This document shows, piece by piece, positions 34,672 to 43,348 of a DNA stretch of 64,000 bases (positions are counted from its first letter, which is position 1; the number at the start of each line of letters is the position of its first letter). A program made the translations under genes and the position numbers. The DNA comes from Paenibacillus sp. PAMC 26794 (GTDB taxonomy: Bacteria > Bacillota > Bacilli > Paenibacillales > Paenibacillaceae): the NCBI RefSeq assembly GCF_000316035.1, contig NZ_ANHX01000091.1, forward strand, positions 124,001-188,000, given 5' to 3'. A model generated the notes under the pieces. The model saw nothing but the letters and a program-made list of their open reading frames with translations. It was not told the DNA's origin and did not search any database.

Positions 34672-34872
34672 GTAATGGTGTTCCTCCTTTATTAATATGG
34701 ATATTAAAGTTAACATAGCACAGGCCAAGCACCGAATGCCAATGATGTAACGGAAACAGGTGTAAATCCTTGAAAATGAATGAAAAGGACCGAAAGAATC
34801 TGATCCATCCGTCGCCATATCTGAGTTCTTCCCTTTTTGGCTGAATTCGATCCGATTTACACAAAAAACGTT

Positions 34873-34901
34873 TTGTCTACAAACGTCGCAGCGCTTATAA
34901 T
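34873..34901 (+). promoter_or_regulatory. Putative sigma-A promoter of ktrBA
   Basis: TTGTCT and TATAAT are 17 bases apart. The predicted transcript would carry a leader of about 185 bases before ktrB. Confidence 0.6.
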
Positions 34902-35043
34902 TTTGAAGCAAATGTGCAACGATTCGCATGTCTTTCGCCCAACAAGGGAACGAATAGGATATATTCCAACTTCATTATATATGTCATTTTAATCTGAATC
35001 ATACTTGTTTAACGTTTGGCAACAGCATTTCAAATGAAGAAGG

Positions 35044-35072
35044 CTCCACGGGTGTGGAGTTATTTTCATTTT
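35044..35072 (+). promoter_or_regulatory. Terminator-like hairpin in the ktrB leader
   Basis: CTCCAC and GTGGAG form a six-base-pair stem with a GGGT loop, followed by a T-rich tract that ends right at the ktrB ribosome binding site. This is a candidate attenuator or ribosome-access switch. I did not find the c-di-AMP riboswitch motifs known from some potassium transporter leaders. Confidence 0.45.
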
Positions 35073-35094
35073 AGAAGAGGTGGAAGATACTCAA

Positions 35095-36435
35095 GTGAAA
35101 CTGAATGTGCAATGGATGCGATTATCGCCACCCCGTATTCTTGTGTTAGGGTTTGCAGGCATCATATTGGTAGGCACACTGCTGTTAATGCTTCCGGCAT
35201 CCAACCGTAACGGTGACAGTCTTGCATTTATTGATGCGCTCTTTACAGCAACTTCGGCTGTTTGTGTCACCGGTTTGGTTGTGGTGGATACAGGGACTCA
35301 TTTTTCCGTGCTGGGTCAGGTTGTGATCGCGATTCTGATTCAAATTGGTGGACTCGGCTTCATGACGATGTCTACGTTGGTTGCCATAGCTTTCAAACGG
35401 CGGATCTCGCTTAGGGAGCGGTTGATTCTACAGGAAGCGATGAATCAGAGCACGATGGAGGGCATCGTCCGGCTAATTCGGAAAGTTGTGATCTACTCAC
35501 TCATGATCGAAGGCATATGTGGCACACTGTTTGCCATCCGCTGGTCGTTCGACATGCCAGTAGGACAGGCGATCTATTATGGCTATTGGCATGCGATCTC
35601 CATGTTCAACAATGCGGGCTTTGATATGTTTGGGGATTTCCGCAGTCTGACCGGTTATGTGTATGACCCGTTGGTTAATTTTACAGCAATGTTCCTGATT
35701 GTTTCTGGCGGTATCGGTTTTGTGGTGCTTTCAGACCTGGTGGATTACCGCAAAACGCGGAAGCTGTCTCTGCACTCCAAAGTTGTACTGTTAATGACTG
35801 GATTGTTAATTGTGTTTGGTGCACTTGTCATTTTCGTATTTGAATTCAGCAATCCGCGGACACTGGGTGGCCTGAACTGGGGTGGCAAAATTCTCGGTTC
35901 ATTCTTCCAGTCCGTTACGCCGCGAACAGCAGGAGCCAATACGGTAGATATTGCCGGACTCAGACAGGCAACACAGTTCTTTATGATCATTCTGATGTTT
36001 ATTGGTGCTTCGCCGGGTTCTACCGGAGGCGGGATCAAAACAACGACATTTATGATTATGGCTGGCGCGGTCATCGCCATGATGCGTGGACGTGAAGATA
36101 TCGTATTTTTCCGCTACCGGCTCGTACAGGAACGGATTTTCAAGGCACTTACCATTACATTGCTGGCGCTCTTGTTCATCATAGCCGTAACGATGGCGCT
36201 GAGCACCACGGAAGAAGCCAGTTTTATGATGATCTTATTTGAAACGACATCGGCCTTTGGTACCGTGGGATTATCGCTCGGACTAACGCTGAAGCTGACT
36301 ACATTGGGCAAGCTCCTGATCTGTTTTACGATGTTTGCAGGAAGGCTTGGACCGATCACATTAGCGTATGCACTTGGGCAGAAAAAGGGTAAAGAGTTAT
36401 ACAGGTATCCGGAAGGCAAAATGATTATTGGATAA
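35095..36435 (+). CDS. ktrB: Potassium uptake channel subunit KtrB
   Basis: The 446-residue membrane protein is the ion-conducting subunit of a Ktr/Trk potassium (or sodium-coupled potassium) transporter. Four pore-loop motifs are visible in order: TSAVCVTGL, NNAGFDMFG, TPRTAGANT and TSAFGTVGLS. The gating loop SPGSTGGGIKT lies in the third repeat unit. The start is placed at GTG 35095 because AAGAGGTGG precedes it; GTG 35080 would overlap that site. The regulatory subunit KtrA follows 54 bases later, so they form one operon. Confidence 0.94.
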   Translation: MKLNVQWMRLSPPRILVLGFAGIILVGTLLLMLPASNRNGDSLAFIDALFTATSAVCVTGLVVVDTGTHFSVLGQVVIAILIQIGGLGFMTMSTLVAIAFKRRISLRERLILQEAMNQSTMEGIVRLIRKVVIYSLMIEGICGTLFAIRWSFDMPVGQAIYYGYWHAISMFNNAGFDMFGDFRSLTGYVYDPLVNFTAMFLIVSGGIGFVVLSDLVDYRKTRKLSLHSKVVLLMTGLLIVFGALVIFVFEFSNPRTLGGLNWGGKILGSFFQSVTPRTAGANTVDIAGLRQATQFFMIILMFIGASPGSTGGGIKTTTFMIMAGAVIAMMRGREDIVFFRYRLVQERIFKALTITLLALLFIIAVTMALSTTEEASFMMILFETTSAFGTVGLSLGLTLKLTTLGKLLICFTMFAGRLGPITLAYALGQKKGKELYRYPEGKMIIG

Positions 36436-36489
36436 ATCTATTTTTAGTGAGTTATGAAATTGATTTGGATAAGGGGTTCGTGAAGAACA

Positions 36490-37161
36490 ATGAAAACACA
36501 GCAGTTTGCGGTGATTGGGCTTGGGCGGTTTGGCTCCAGTCTGGCACAGGAATTAATGGAACTCGGCTACGAGGTGCTCGGGATTGATAAAAATGAAGAG
36601 GTCGTCGAAGACATAAGTGAACTGGTAACCCATGCCGTTGTAGCTGATGCCACAGATGAGGAAGTGCTGCGCTCTCTGGGTATTCGAAATTTCGATTGTT
36701 GCATCGTAGCCATCGGGGATGATATCCAGACAAGCATTCTCACCGCGATTCTGTTAAAAGAGCTGGGCGTCAAGACGGTCGTGGCCAAGGCCATATCCGT
36801 CCTTCACGGACGAGCATTGGATAAACTGGGGATCGATCGTGTCGTTTATCCTGAGCGGGATATGGGCATTCGGGTTGCCCACCAGCTGGTTACCCCGAAC
36901 TTGCTGGATTACATTGAATTATCCAATGATTACAGTATTGTCGAGATGAAGGTTCCCGCCTGTCTGCACAACAAAACCCTTTCAACCCTGAATGCACGCG
37001 TACGTTTTGGTTGCAGCATTGTCGCGTTACAGAAGGAAGCCGGGGTCATTATTGCTCCGACAGCACTGGACTCGCTCCAAATGGGGGATATTATGGTCAT
37101 TATTGGTAATAATGCAGATATCGACCGATTTGAAGAAGAGGTTATCAGCCAAGAGAGCTGA
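36490..37161 (+). CDS. ktrA: Potassium uptake regulatory subunit KtrA (RCK protein)
   Basis: The 223-residue cytoplasmic protein forms the ring that gates KtrB in response to ATP/ADP and, in relatives, c-di-AMP. The N-terminal RCK_N domain has the nucleotide motif GLGRFG at 10-15 and Asp33 at the end of the second strand. The C-terminal RCK_C domain covers about 138-220. It follows ktrB in the usual order. Two hairpins follow at its end: TTATCAGC/GCTGATAA over the stop codon, and AGCCAGGC/GCCTGGCT at 37186-37207. Confidence 0.94.
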   Translation: MKTQQFAVIGLGRFGSSLAQELMELGYEVLGIDKNEEVVEDISELVTHAVVADATDEEVLRSLGIRNFDCCIVAIGDDIQTSILTAILLKELGVKTVVAKAISVLHGRALDKLGIDRVVYPERDMGIRVAHQLVTPNLLDYIELSNDYSIVEMKVPACLHNKTLSTLNARVRFGCSIVALQKEAGVIIAPTALDSLQMGDIMVIIGNNADIDRFEEEVISQES

Positions 37162-37185
37162 TAATTAAGATGAGTTAAATATGGA

Positions 37186-37207
37186 AGCCAGGCGTTAGAG
37201 CCTGGCT
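37186..37207. terminator. Hairpin between ktrA and the convergent lysR gene
   Basis: AGCCAGGC and GCCTGGCT pair around a six-base loop. No T run follows, so strength is doubtful. Confidence 0.4.
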
Positions 37208-37221
37208 GATTCAGATCAAAG

Positions 37222-38145
37222 CTACTGCGTTGTAGTCCTCCGTGAGGGCAATGGCGCCTTAGCTGTAAAGAGTGCAGCTGTCTCCTTGACCCATTGTCTG
37301 GAGGTCTCGCTGAGGTCCTCTTTTTCCCCATAGATCATACAGGTTGTTCTGCGGGTCTGCTGTAATTGAGGCAAATGAACAGAAACAAGATCATTGTCCG
37401 CGAGCAATTGTGGACGAAGATATGACTTGGGCAATAGAGCAGCAGCTTTGGCGGAAGGCAGAAGTCGGATGATCGCTTCAAAGGAATCAATTTCCATGCG
37501 AATATCCGGCATCACGGCACAGCGCTGGAAGAGATCGTCCGTTAATTTGCGGTACCAGGTGCCTTTGGAGAATGTGATCATCGGCAGATCCTGCAAATGC
37601 TCCATCCCGGCTTCCTTACCGGACAAGGGGTGTGTAAGCGGCACAACCAGTTCCAGGTGATCGTCAAAGAGCGGCACACAGTTAAGCCCCACTTCGCTGA
37701 TGGAGGAGGCGACAATGCCCACATCGGCTTTTTTGTCACGCACAAACGAGACAATCTCATGTGTTTTGCCCGTCAACAATTTCAGTTCGGCATTCGGATG
37801 TTTCTCCATAAAGGCATTGACGAGAGGTGGTAACGTAGTTTGAAGCGTCGTCAGGCTGGCCCCGAGTGTAATCGTGCTCTGTTCTTCATCCTTATACTGG
37901 GCGAGCATGGTCAGGAACTTCTGTTGCTGCTGCTTCTGTTCTACAGCGAAGGTATAGGCGAACTGGCCCACACTGGTTAACTCCAGCCGTTTGCCACGGC
38001 GGTGGAACAGGGCAACCCCGAGTTCATCCTCCAATTTGGCGATTTTACGTGAGAGCGCGGGTTGGGACAGATTCAGTAACTTGGATGCACGGTTCAGGCT
38101 GGATTGCTCCACGACCACTGCAAATGCATTTAACTCCTCGAACAT
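37222..38145 (-). CDS. LysR-family transcriptional regulator divergent from sdhCAB
   Basis: The 307-residue regulator has an N-terminal winged helix-turn-helix (residues 1-60, SLNRASKLLNLSQPALSRKIAKLEDELG) and a periplasmic-binding-like effector domain. It is transcribed away from sdhC across about 300 bases, the usual layout for a LysR protein that controls its neighbour. A dyad resembling the CcpC box lies between them. The start at 38145 follows AGAGGT; an in-frame ATG at 38166 is less well placed. Effector and targets are not known. Control of succinate dehydrogenase is inference. Confidence 0.85.
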   Translation of the reverse strand: MFEELNAFAVVVEQSSLNRASKLLNLSQPALSRKIAKLEDELGVALFHRRGKRLELTSVGQFAYTFAVEQKQQQQKFLTMLAQYKDEEQSTITLGASLTTLQTTLPPLVNAFMEKHPNAELKLLTGKTHEIVSFVRDKKADVGIVASSISEVGLNCVPLFDDHLELVVPLTHPLSGKEAGMEHLQDLPMITFSKGTWYRKLTDDLFQRCAVMPDIRMEIDSFEAIIRLLPSAKAAALLPKSYLRPQLLADNDLVSVHLPQLQQTRRTTCMIYGEKEDLSETSRQWVKETAALFTAKAPLPSRRTTTQ

Positions 38146-38244
38146 GAACAACGACCTCTTTTCCATGAGTGATGAGTGTGATTCTTGCCCTTGCTTAATC
38201 GTTTTCCATGTTATATGGCCTGTAAACCCAATGTTTCACTGCTT

Positions 38245-38259
38245 ATACCTATAGGTTAT
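38245..38259. promoter_or_regulatory. Dyad resembling a CcpC box in the lysR-sdhC gap
   Basis: ATAC-CTATAGG-TTAT has the spacing of the ATAA-N7-TTAT box used by the LysR regulator CcpC, with one mismatch, and has a perfect CCTATAGG core. It lies in the divergent region. Confidence 0.4.
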
Positions 38260-38447
38260 AACATTTAATAATTATATTGCAATTCCCTTATAAGAAAAAA
38301 TGGAGTAACATGAACCGTGACACAAGTTGTTCACACCTGGGGAAAACGGAACAATTTGTCGAACCTTTTCATGGAAAAGGATTCGTGTCATGATAAGTGA
38401 AATTATTTATGAAAACGTTGTATTTAGCGAAAGGGGATCGACATTTT

Positions 38448-39116
38448 ATGAAAGGGTTTTACTCCAGAAAGCTGCACTCCTTGCTTGGCGTCATTCCGCT
38501 CAGTTTGTTTTTTGTTGAGCATTTGGTGACGAACTTCACGGCAGTTGAAGGCGGCAAAGAAGCTTTTTACGGTGCCGTTGCATTTCTGAACGGTTTGCCT
38601 CTTGTTATTGTGATCGAAGCATTACTTATCTGGCTGCCGTTGTTCTATCACGGTGTTTATGGTCTTTACATTGCCTATCAGGCCAAGCCTAACGTTGGGC
38701 GTTACGGTAATGAGCGCAACTGGCGCTACACGTTACAGAGGGTAAGCGGTATTATTACGTTTGTATTCGTCATCTGGCACGTATGGGAGACGCGAGTACA
38801 GATTGCGTTGGGTAATGTATCCCATGAAGAGATTGGCGGCGTTATACATGATGCGGTGACGAATCCGATAACCTTTGCGATATATATGATCAGTGTGGTT
38901 GCGGCGTCATATCACTTTGCCAATGGTCTGTGGTCGTTCCTCGTTAGCTGGGGAATTACAGTTGGTCCGCGTGCGCAGCGTGTATCCTCTTACGTATGTA
39001 TGAGCTTGTTCGCTATTATTTCCATCATGTTTATTGCTTCACTATTTGCTTTCCGGAGCATTGATTTCCAGACAGCTACTTCGATGATTGACGCAGTAAA
39101 AACAGTTCTAATTTAA
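38448..39116 (+). CDS. sdhC: Succinate dehydrogenase cytochrome b558 subunit
   Basis: The 222-residue membrane anchor carries the hemes that pass electrons from the iron-sulfur subunit to menaquinone. It has five predicted membrane segments. Histidines usable as heme ligands occur in SLFFVEHLVTNF, FYHGVYGLY, VIWHVWETR and AASYHFANG. The start at 38448 follows AAAGGGG; the longer frame from 38397 is unlikely. It is the first gene of the sdhCAB operon, as in Bacillus. Confidence 0.94.
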   Translation: MKGFYSRKLHSLLGVIPLSLFFVEHLVTNFTAVEGGKEAFYGAVAFLNGLPLVIVIEALLIWLPLFYHGVYGLYIAYQAKPNVGRYGNERNWRYTLQRVSGIITFVFVIWHVWETRVQIALGNVSHEEIGGVIHDAVTNPITFAIYMISVVAASYHFANGLWSFLVSWGITVGPRAQRVSSYVCMSLFAIISIMFIASLFAFRSIDFQTATSMIDAVKTVLI

Positions 39117-39159
39117 GCATTTAGTGTATAAATGCTGACTTATAAGGGAGTGAACAGCA

Positions 39160-40902
39160 ATGGCATCAACGAATGTAATTATTGTGGGCGGCGGTCTCGC
39201 GGGATTGATGGCGGCGATCAAATCGGCTGAAGCCGGAGTCCATGTTCATTTATTTTCACTGGTTCCTGTTAAACGATCCCACTCTGTATGCGCACAAGGC
39301 GGCATTAACGGAGCGGTGAATACCAAGGGTGAGGGTGACTCCCCATGGGTACACTTTGACGATACGGTATACGGCGGTGACTTCCTCGCGAACCAACCTC
39401 CTGTTAAAGCGATGTGCGAAGCAGCACCTGGCATCATTCACTTGATGGACCGTATGGGCGTAATGTTCAACCGGACACCGGAAGGTTTGCTTGATTTCCG
39501 TCGTTTCGGGGGAACGAAGCATCACCGTACGGCGTTTGCCGGAGCGACAACAGGGCAACAATTGCTCTATGCATTAGACGAGCAGGTACGTCGCTGGGAA
39601 GCAGCGGGCTTGGTTACGAAATATGAGAACTGGGAGTTCCTGCAGGCGGTTTTGGATGATGAAGGCGTATGTCGCGGGATTGTGGCTCAGGATCTGAAAA
39701 CGATGAAGGTACAGACCTTCCCTGCAGAAGCGGTTATTCTGGCGAGCGGTGGTCCGGGGATCATCTTCGGTAAAACGACCAACTCGGTCATTAACACAGG
39801 TACAGCGGCAAGTGCGGTGTATCAACAAGGTGTAAATTACGCCAACGGGGAGTTCATTCAGATTCACCCAACAGCCATTCCAGGGGATGACAAGCTGCGT
39901 CTCATGTCTGAATCCGCGCGTGGTGAAGGTGGACGGATCTGGACGTACAAAGACGGAAAACCTTGGTACTTCCTTGAAGAAAAATATCCATCCTACGGTA
40001 ACCTGGTTCCACGTGATATCGCGACTCGTGAAATCTTCAGCGTCTGCGTAGATATGGGTCTGGGTGTGAACGGCGAGAACATGGTTTATCTCGACCTGTC
40101 TCATAAAGATCCGAAGGAACTGGACGTTAAATTGGGCGGAATCATTGAGATCTATGAGAAGTTCATGGGTGATGACCCGCGTAAAATCCCAATGAAAATC
40201 TTCCCGGCAGTCCATTATTCCATGGGCGGTATGTGGGTAGATTATAACCAAATGACTAACATTCCGGGGCTGTTCGCAGCTGGTGAATGTGAATATCAAT
40301 ACCATGGTGCGAACCGTCTGGGTGCAAACTCACTGGTATCCGCGATCTATGGTGGTATGGTGGCTGGACCAAAAGCGGCTGAATATATCAAAGGACTTAA
40401 AAAATCGTCCGCAGATATCCCTTCTTCCTTATTCGAGAACCACACCAAACGCCAAAGCGATAAATACGAAGGCATCTTGAAAATGCAGGGCACGGAAAAT
40501 GCCTATGTAATTCATAAAGAGCTTGGCGAGTGGATGACAGCCAACATGACGGTTGTGCGCTACAACGACAAGCTTGAAGCGACCATCGGCAAGATCAAGG
40601 AATTGAAAGAGCGTTACGGCAAAATCAACATGTATGACAGCTCCGGTTGGAATAACCCGAGCGCGGCGTTCACTCGCCAACTGTGGAACATGATTGAACT
40701 GGCAGAAGCAATGACACTGGGCGCACTGCTGCGTAACGAAAGCCGCGGCGCACATTACAAACCAGATTTCACGGAACGTAATGACGAAGAGTTCTTGAAA
40801 ACGACTATCGCAAGCTGGTCGAAAGAAGGCCCGAAAATCTCGTACGAGCCAGTAGACGTATCCTTGATCCCACCACGTATCCGGGATTACTCCAAGGATT
40901 AA
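39160..40902 (+). CDS. sdhA: Succinate dehydrogenase flavoprotein subunit
   Basis: The 580-residue subunit oxidises succinate to fumarate with covalently bound FAD. The N-terminal FAD motif is GGGLAGLMAA. The segment RSHSVCAQGGINGA holds the histidine that carries FAD. Catalytic HHRTAFAG and the arginine-bearing HYSMGGMWVDY and GANRLGANSLV segments are intact. AGGGAG lies upstream. It should be followed directly by sdhB, but a 474-base gap filled by repeat copies intervenes. Confidence 0.97.
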   Translation: MASTNVIIVGGGLAGLMAAIKSAEAGVHVHLFSLVPVKRSHSVCAQGGINGAVNTKGEGDSPWVHFDDTVYGGDFLANQPPVKAMCEAAPGIIHLMDRMGVMFNRTPEGLLDFRRFGGTKHHRTAFAGATTGQQLLYALDEQVRRWEAAGLVTKYENWEFLQAVLDDEGVCRGIVAQDLKTMKVQTFPAEAVILASGGPGIIFGKTTNSVINTGTAASAVYQQGVNYANGEFIQIHPTAIPGDDKLRLMSESARGEGGRIWTYKDGKPWYFLEEKYPSYGNLVPRDIATREIFSVCVDMGLGVNGENMVYLDLSHKDPKELDVKLGGIIEIYEKFMGDDPRKIPMKIFPAVHYSMGGMWVDYNQMTNIPGLFAAGECEYQYHGANRLGANSLVSAIYGGMVAGPKAAEYIKGLKKSSADIPSSLFENHTKRQSDKYEGILKMQGTENAYVIHKELGEWMTANMTVVRYNDKLEATIGKIKELKERYGKINMYDSSGWNNPSAAFTRQLWNMIELAEAMTLGALLRNESRGAHYKPDFTERNDEEFLKTTIASWSKEGPKISYEPVDVSLIPPRIRDYSKD

Positions 40903-40939
40903 GAAGTACCACACTATTCATGTAATGAATAGTTAAACA

Positions 40940-41298
40940 CCTGAACGGAGAGGCAGGAGAACTTTGGAGAAGCAAAGCTTCTTCAAAGTTACTGCCATCA
41001 ACGTGATGGAGTGAAGGTTCTCAGCAAAGGTACTCTGTGTGCACAAAGCAGCAGAGGAAGCCAAAATACCTGTTCATAAGCAAGCAACGCATTGGCAAAG
41101 CTTGCATATTTAAAATTACCGCAATCCAGAATGAATGGAGTGCAGTTTCCAGCAAAGTGACCCTGCGTGCACGACGTAGCGGAGGAAGCGGAAATGCCCA
41201 GAAGAAGCGAAGCGCTCGCCTTTATCACCGGATTTTAACCCTGGAAAGGGTTGATCAAAAAAATCCGGGGATAACAGCGATCAGAGGGGCATTCCGCT
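40940..41298 (+). repeat. Composite structured repeat between sdhA and sdhB (copies D1 and D2)
   Basis: D1 opens with AACGGAGAGGCAGG. It folds into a hairpin of AACTTTGGAGAAGC against GCTTCTTCAAAGTT with an AAA loop, closed by GGCAG/CTGCC. A unit of about 57 bases (41006-41062) recurs with changes at 41135-41191. D2 has the outer stem AGCGGAAATGCCC (41187-41199) against GGGGCATTCCGCT (41286-41298), with one bulged A as in copy C but entirely different bases. It then has the TATCACCGGATTTT/AAAATCCGGGGATA helix (41223-41236 with 41260-41273). The region has no gene. Confidence 0.8.
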
Positions 41299-41376
41299 GA
41301 CGAAGCGTCTCCCGTGCACCAAAACATTTTGCGCATCAGCAATACAATCATCGTCAACAGAGGAGGGGACTACGAT

Positions 41377-42141
41377 ATGGCGGAACAAGCTACAGCCAAC
41401 AAAACCGTCAAGTTTATCATCACCCGTCAGGATACCCCGGAGTCATCTTCGTACAACGAAGAATTTGAGCTTCCGTACCGTCCCAACATGAATGTGATCA
41501 GCGCCCTGATGGAGATTCAGCGGAACCCGGTCAATACAGATGGCAAATCCATTGCTCCCGTGTGCTGGGATTCCAACTGTCTCGAAGAAGTCTGTGGTGC
41601 CTGCTCTATGGTCATCAACGGCAAGCCTCGTCAAGCATGTGCAGCCCTGATCGACAAGCTCGAACAGCCCGTTCGTATCGAACCGATGAAGACATTCCCG
41701 GTGGTTCGTGACCTGGTCATCGACCGTAGCCGGATGTTTAGCGCCCTGAAACGCGTAAAAGCATGGATTCCGATCGATGGTACCTATGATCTCGGTCCAG
41801 GTCCGCGGATGCCTGAGAAGAAGCGTCAGTGGGCATATGAGCTGTCCAAATGCATGACATGTGGAGTATGTCTGGAGGCATGCCCGAACGTCAATGAGAA
41901 AACAGACTTTATCGGTCCAGCAGCACTGTCCCAAGTGCGCCTGTTCAACGCTCACCCAACAGGGGAGATGAACGCCGACGATCGTCTGGAAGCGTTGATG
42001 GAAGATGGAGGCATTGAGGGCTGTGGTAACTCACAGAACTGCGTGCAATCCTGTCCCAAAGGCATTCCACTGACAACCTCCATTGCCGAAATGAACAAAC
42101 AAACGACCAAGCATATGTTCAAACGCTGGTTGGGTGTATAA
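41377..42141 (+). CDS. sdhB: Succinate dehydrogenase iron-sulfur subunit
   Basis: The 254-residue subunit passes electrons from FAD to the membrane anchor through three clusters. The [2Fe-2S] ligands lie in CWDSNCLEEVCGAC with a later Cys in RQAC. The [4Fe-4S] ligands lie in CMTCGVCLEACP. The [3Fe-4S] region is CGNSQNCVQSCPKG. The start at 41377 follows GAGGAGGGG; a longer frame from 41314 reaches into the repeat. A hairpin follows at 42183. Confidence 0.97.
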   Translation: MAEQATANKTVKFIITRQDTPESSSYNEEFELPYRPNMNVISALMEIQRNPVNTDGKSIAPVCWDSNCLEEVCGACSMVINGKPRQACAALIDKLEQPVRIEPMKTFPVVRDLVIDRSRMFSALKRVKAWIPIDGTYDLGPGPRMPEKKRQWAYELSKCMTCGVCLEACPNVNEKTDFIGPAALSQVRLFNAHPTGEMNADDRLEALMEDGGIEGCGNSQNCVQSCPKGIPLTTSIAEMNKQTTKHMFKRWLGV

Positions 42142-42182
42142 TCTCGTCATAACTTGTGCAGAAGTATAATCTGCAACTTAGA

Positions 42183-42232
42183 AGAAGTCGTGATCCCGTG
42201 CAGCAACATGCCGGAGATCCCGGCTTCTTTTT
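42183..42232 (+). terminator. sdhCAB operon terminator
   Basis: AGAAG-CG-GATC pairs with GATC-CG-CTTCT in an interrupted stem and is followed by a run of T. Confidence 0.65.
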
Positions 42233-42316
42233 GTAATGAAGCAGAGGAACCGGGCTACCCATGCAGAATATGATATACTAAGGGGATGGATTAAGAGCGT
42301 AGAAGGAGGGGGAGAT

Positions 42317-43291
42317 ATGGCAGAGACACCGCGTCAGGGTAGCAACAACTCGCCGTCCCAGCGCTGGCACAAAGCACCAAGTGCAGAAGAGTCTGTGTTT
42401 CCTGGGGAAGAAAAGGATCATGATCCCTCTCGCCGAAGTTTCTTATTGCGCATGGTTTTGATGACAGCGGGTGCCAGTTTGCTTACAGGAGGTTATGCCT
42501 GGTTATGGGAACCGCGTCGTCTGGAGATCAAGCAAGTGGAGCTGAAACTTCCGAAGTTTCCAAAGGCATTTGACGGTTTGCGTGTAGTTCAGTTCAGCGA
42601 TGCCCATCTTGGTTTTCATACCGGGGTGAAAGAGCTGAAGAAGCTGGCAGCAACGATTGAGGAGCAGCAACCGGACTTGATTTGTTTTACCGGAGACATC
42701 GTCGAGAGGGAAGCAGAGCCGATGCGTGAATGTATTCCGGTACTCGCCTCCATGCAAGCGAAGTATGGGAAATTTGCTGTTTTGGGGAATCATGATTATC
42801 GGGGCGGACAGCAGAATGAAGTGACAACCATGTTCCGTGAAGCTGGATTCACTTTGTTACGGAACGAACATGTGGTGATTGAACAAGGGGGCGAACGTCT
42901 GGCCATAGCTGGTCTGGATGACGCACTTACAGGCAGGCCTGATCCTGCCCAAGCCATTAAGGGATTGGATCATGATGTGTGGAAATTGTTACTTATGCAT
43001 GAACCGGATTATGCCGACATTGCCACTCCCTATGGTTTCGGATTACAACTTTCCGGTCATAGCCATGGTGGACAGGTACGTTTTCCCTGGATCGGGGCAC
43101 TGACAACTCCGCGAGGTTCACACAAGTATGTTCAAGGGTTGTATTACACGGATGTCCAGGGGGTATATTACACCACCCAGGCACAGATGCCGGTGTATGT
43201 GAATCGTGGTTTTGGCATGACTCAACTGCCCATTCGTTTTCTGTGCAGACCAGAATTAACGGTGTTTGAGCTTAAAGGATTAACCACATAA
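42317..43291 (+). CDS. YkuE-like Tat-dependent metallophosphoesterase
   Basis: The 324-residue protein combines a hydrophilic N-terminus, a twin-arginine motif (SRRSFLLRM at about 39-47), a hydrophobic stretch and a calcineurin-like phosphoesterase domain. Metal motifs are FSDAHLG, FTGDIVE, GNHDYRGG and SGHSHGGQ. The closest known relative in layout is B. subtilis YkuE, a Tat-exported, cell-wall-associated phosphodiesterase. The start at 42317 follows AAGGAGGGGGA. It stands alone downstream of the sdh terminator. The natural substrate is unknown. Confidence 0.88.
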   Translation: MAETPRQGSNNSPSQRWHKAPSAEESVFPGEEKDHDPSRRSFLLRMVLMTAGASLLTGGYAWLWEPRRLEIKQVELKLPKFPKAFDGLRVVQFSDAHLGFHTGVKELKKLAATIEEQQPDLICFTGDIVEREAEPMRECIPVLASMQAKYGKFAVLGNHDYRGGQQNEVTTMFREAGFTLLRNEHVVIEQGGERLAIAGLDDALTGRPDPAQAIKGLDHDVWKLLLMHEPDYADIATPYGFGLQLSGHSHGGQVRFPWIGALTTPRGSHKYVQGLYYTDVQGVYYTTQAQMPVYVNRGFGMTQLPIRFLCRPELTVFELKGLTT

Positions 43292-43348
43292 AAGAATATA
43301 AGATGAATGTAAAACATAAAGGATTCAACATGAATGGAGGTTATCCAG

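Noticed and set aside
32974..34929. Longer start for the CPBP protease at 34929
   Set aside because: The added 86 codons run through an A/T-rich intergenic region that holds the opposite-strand ktrB promoter, while AGGAGG stands before 34671.
34902..35094. c-di-AMP (ydaO-type) riboswitch in the ktrB leader
   Set aside because: The family is known for potassium transporters, but I could not find its conserved GGGGUGAA-like and GGGAAC-like segments in the expected order. Only a simple hairpin and T-rich tract are clear.
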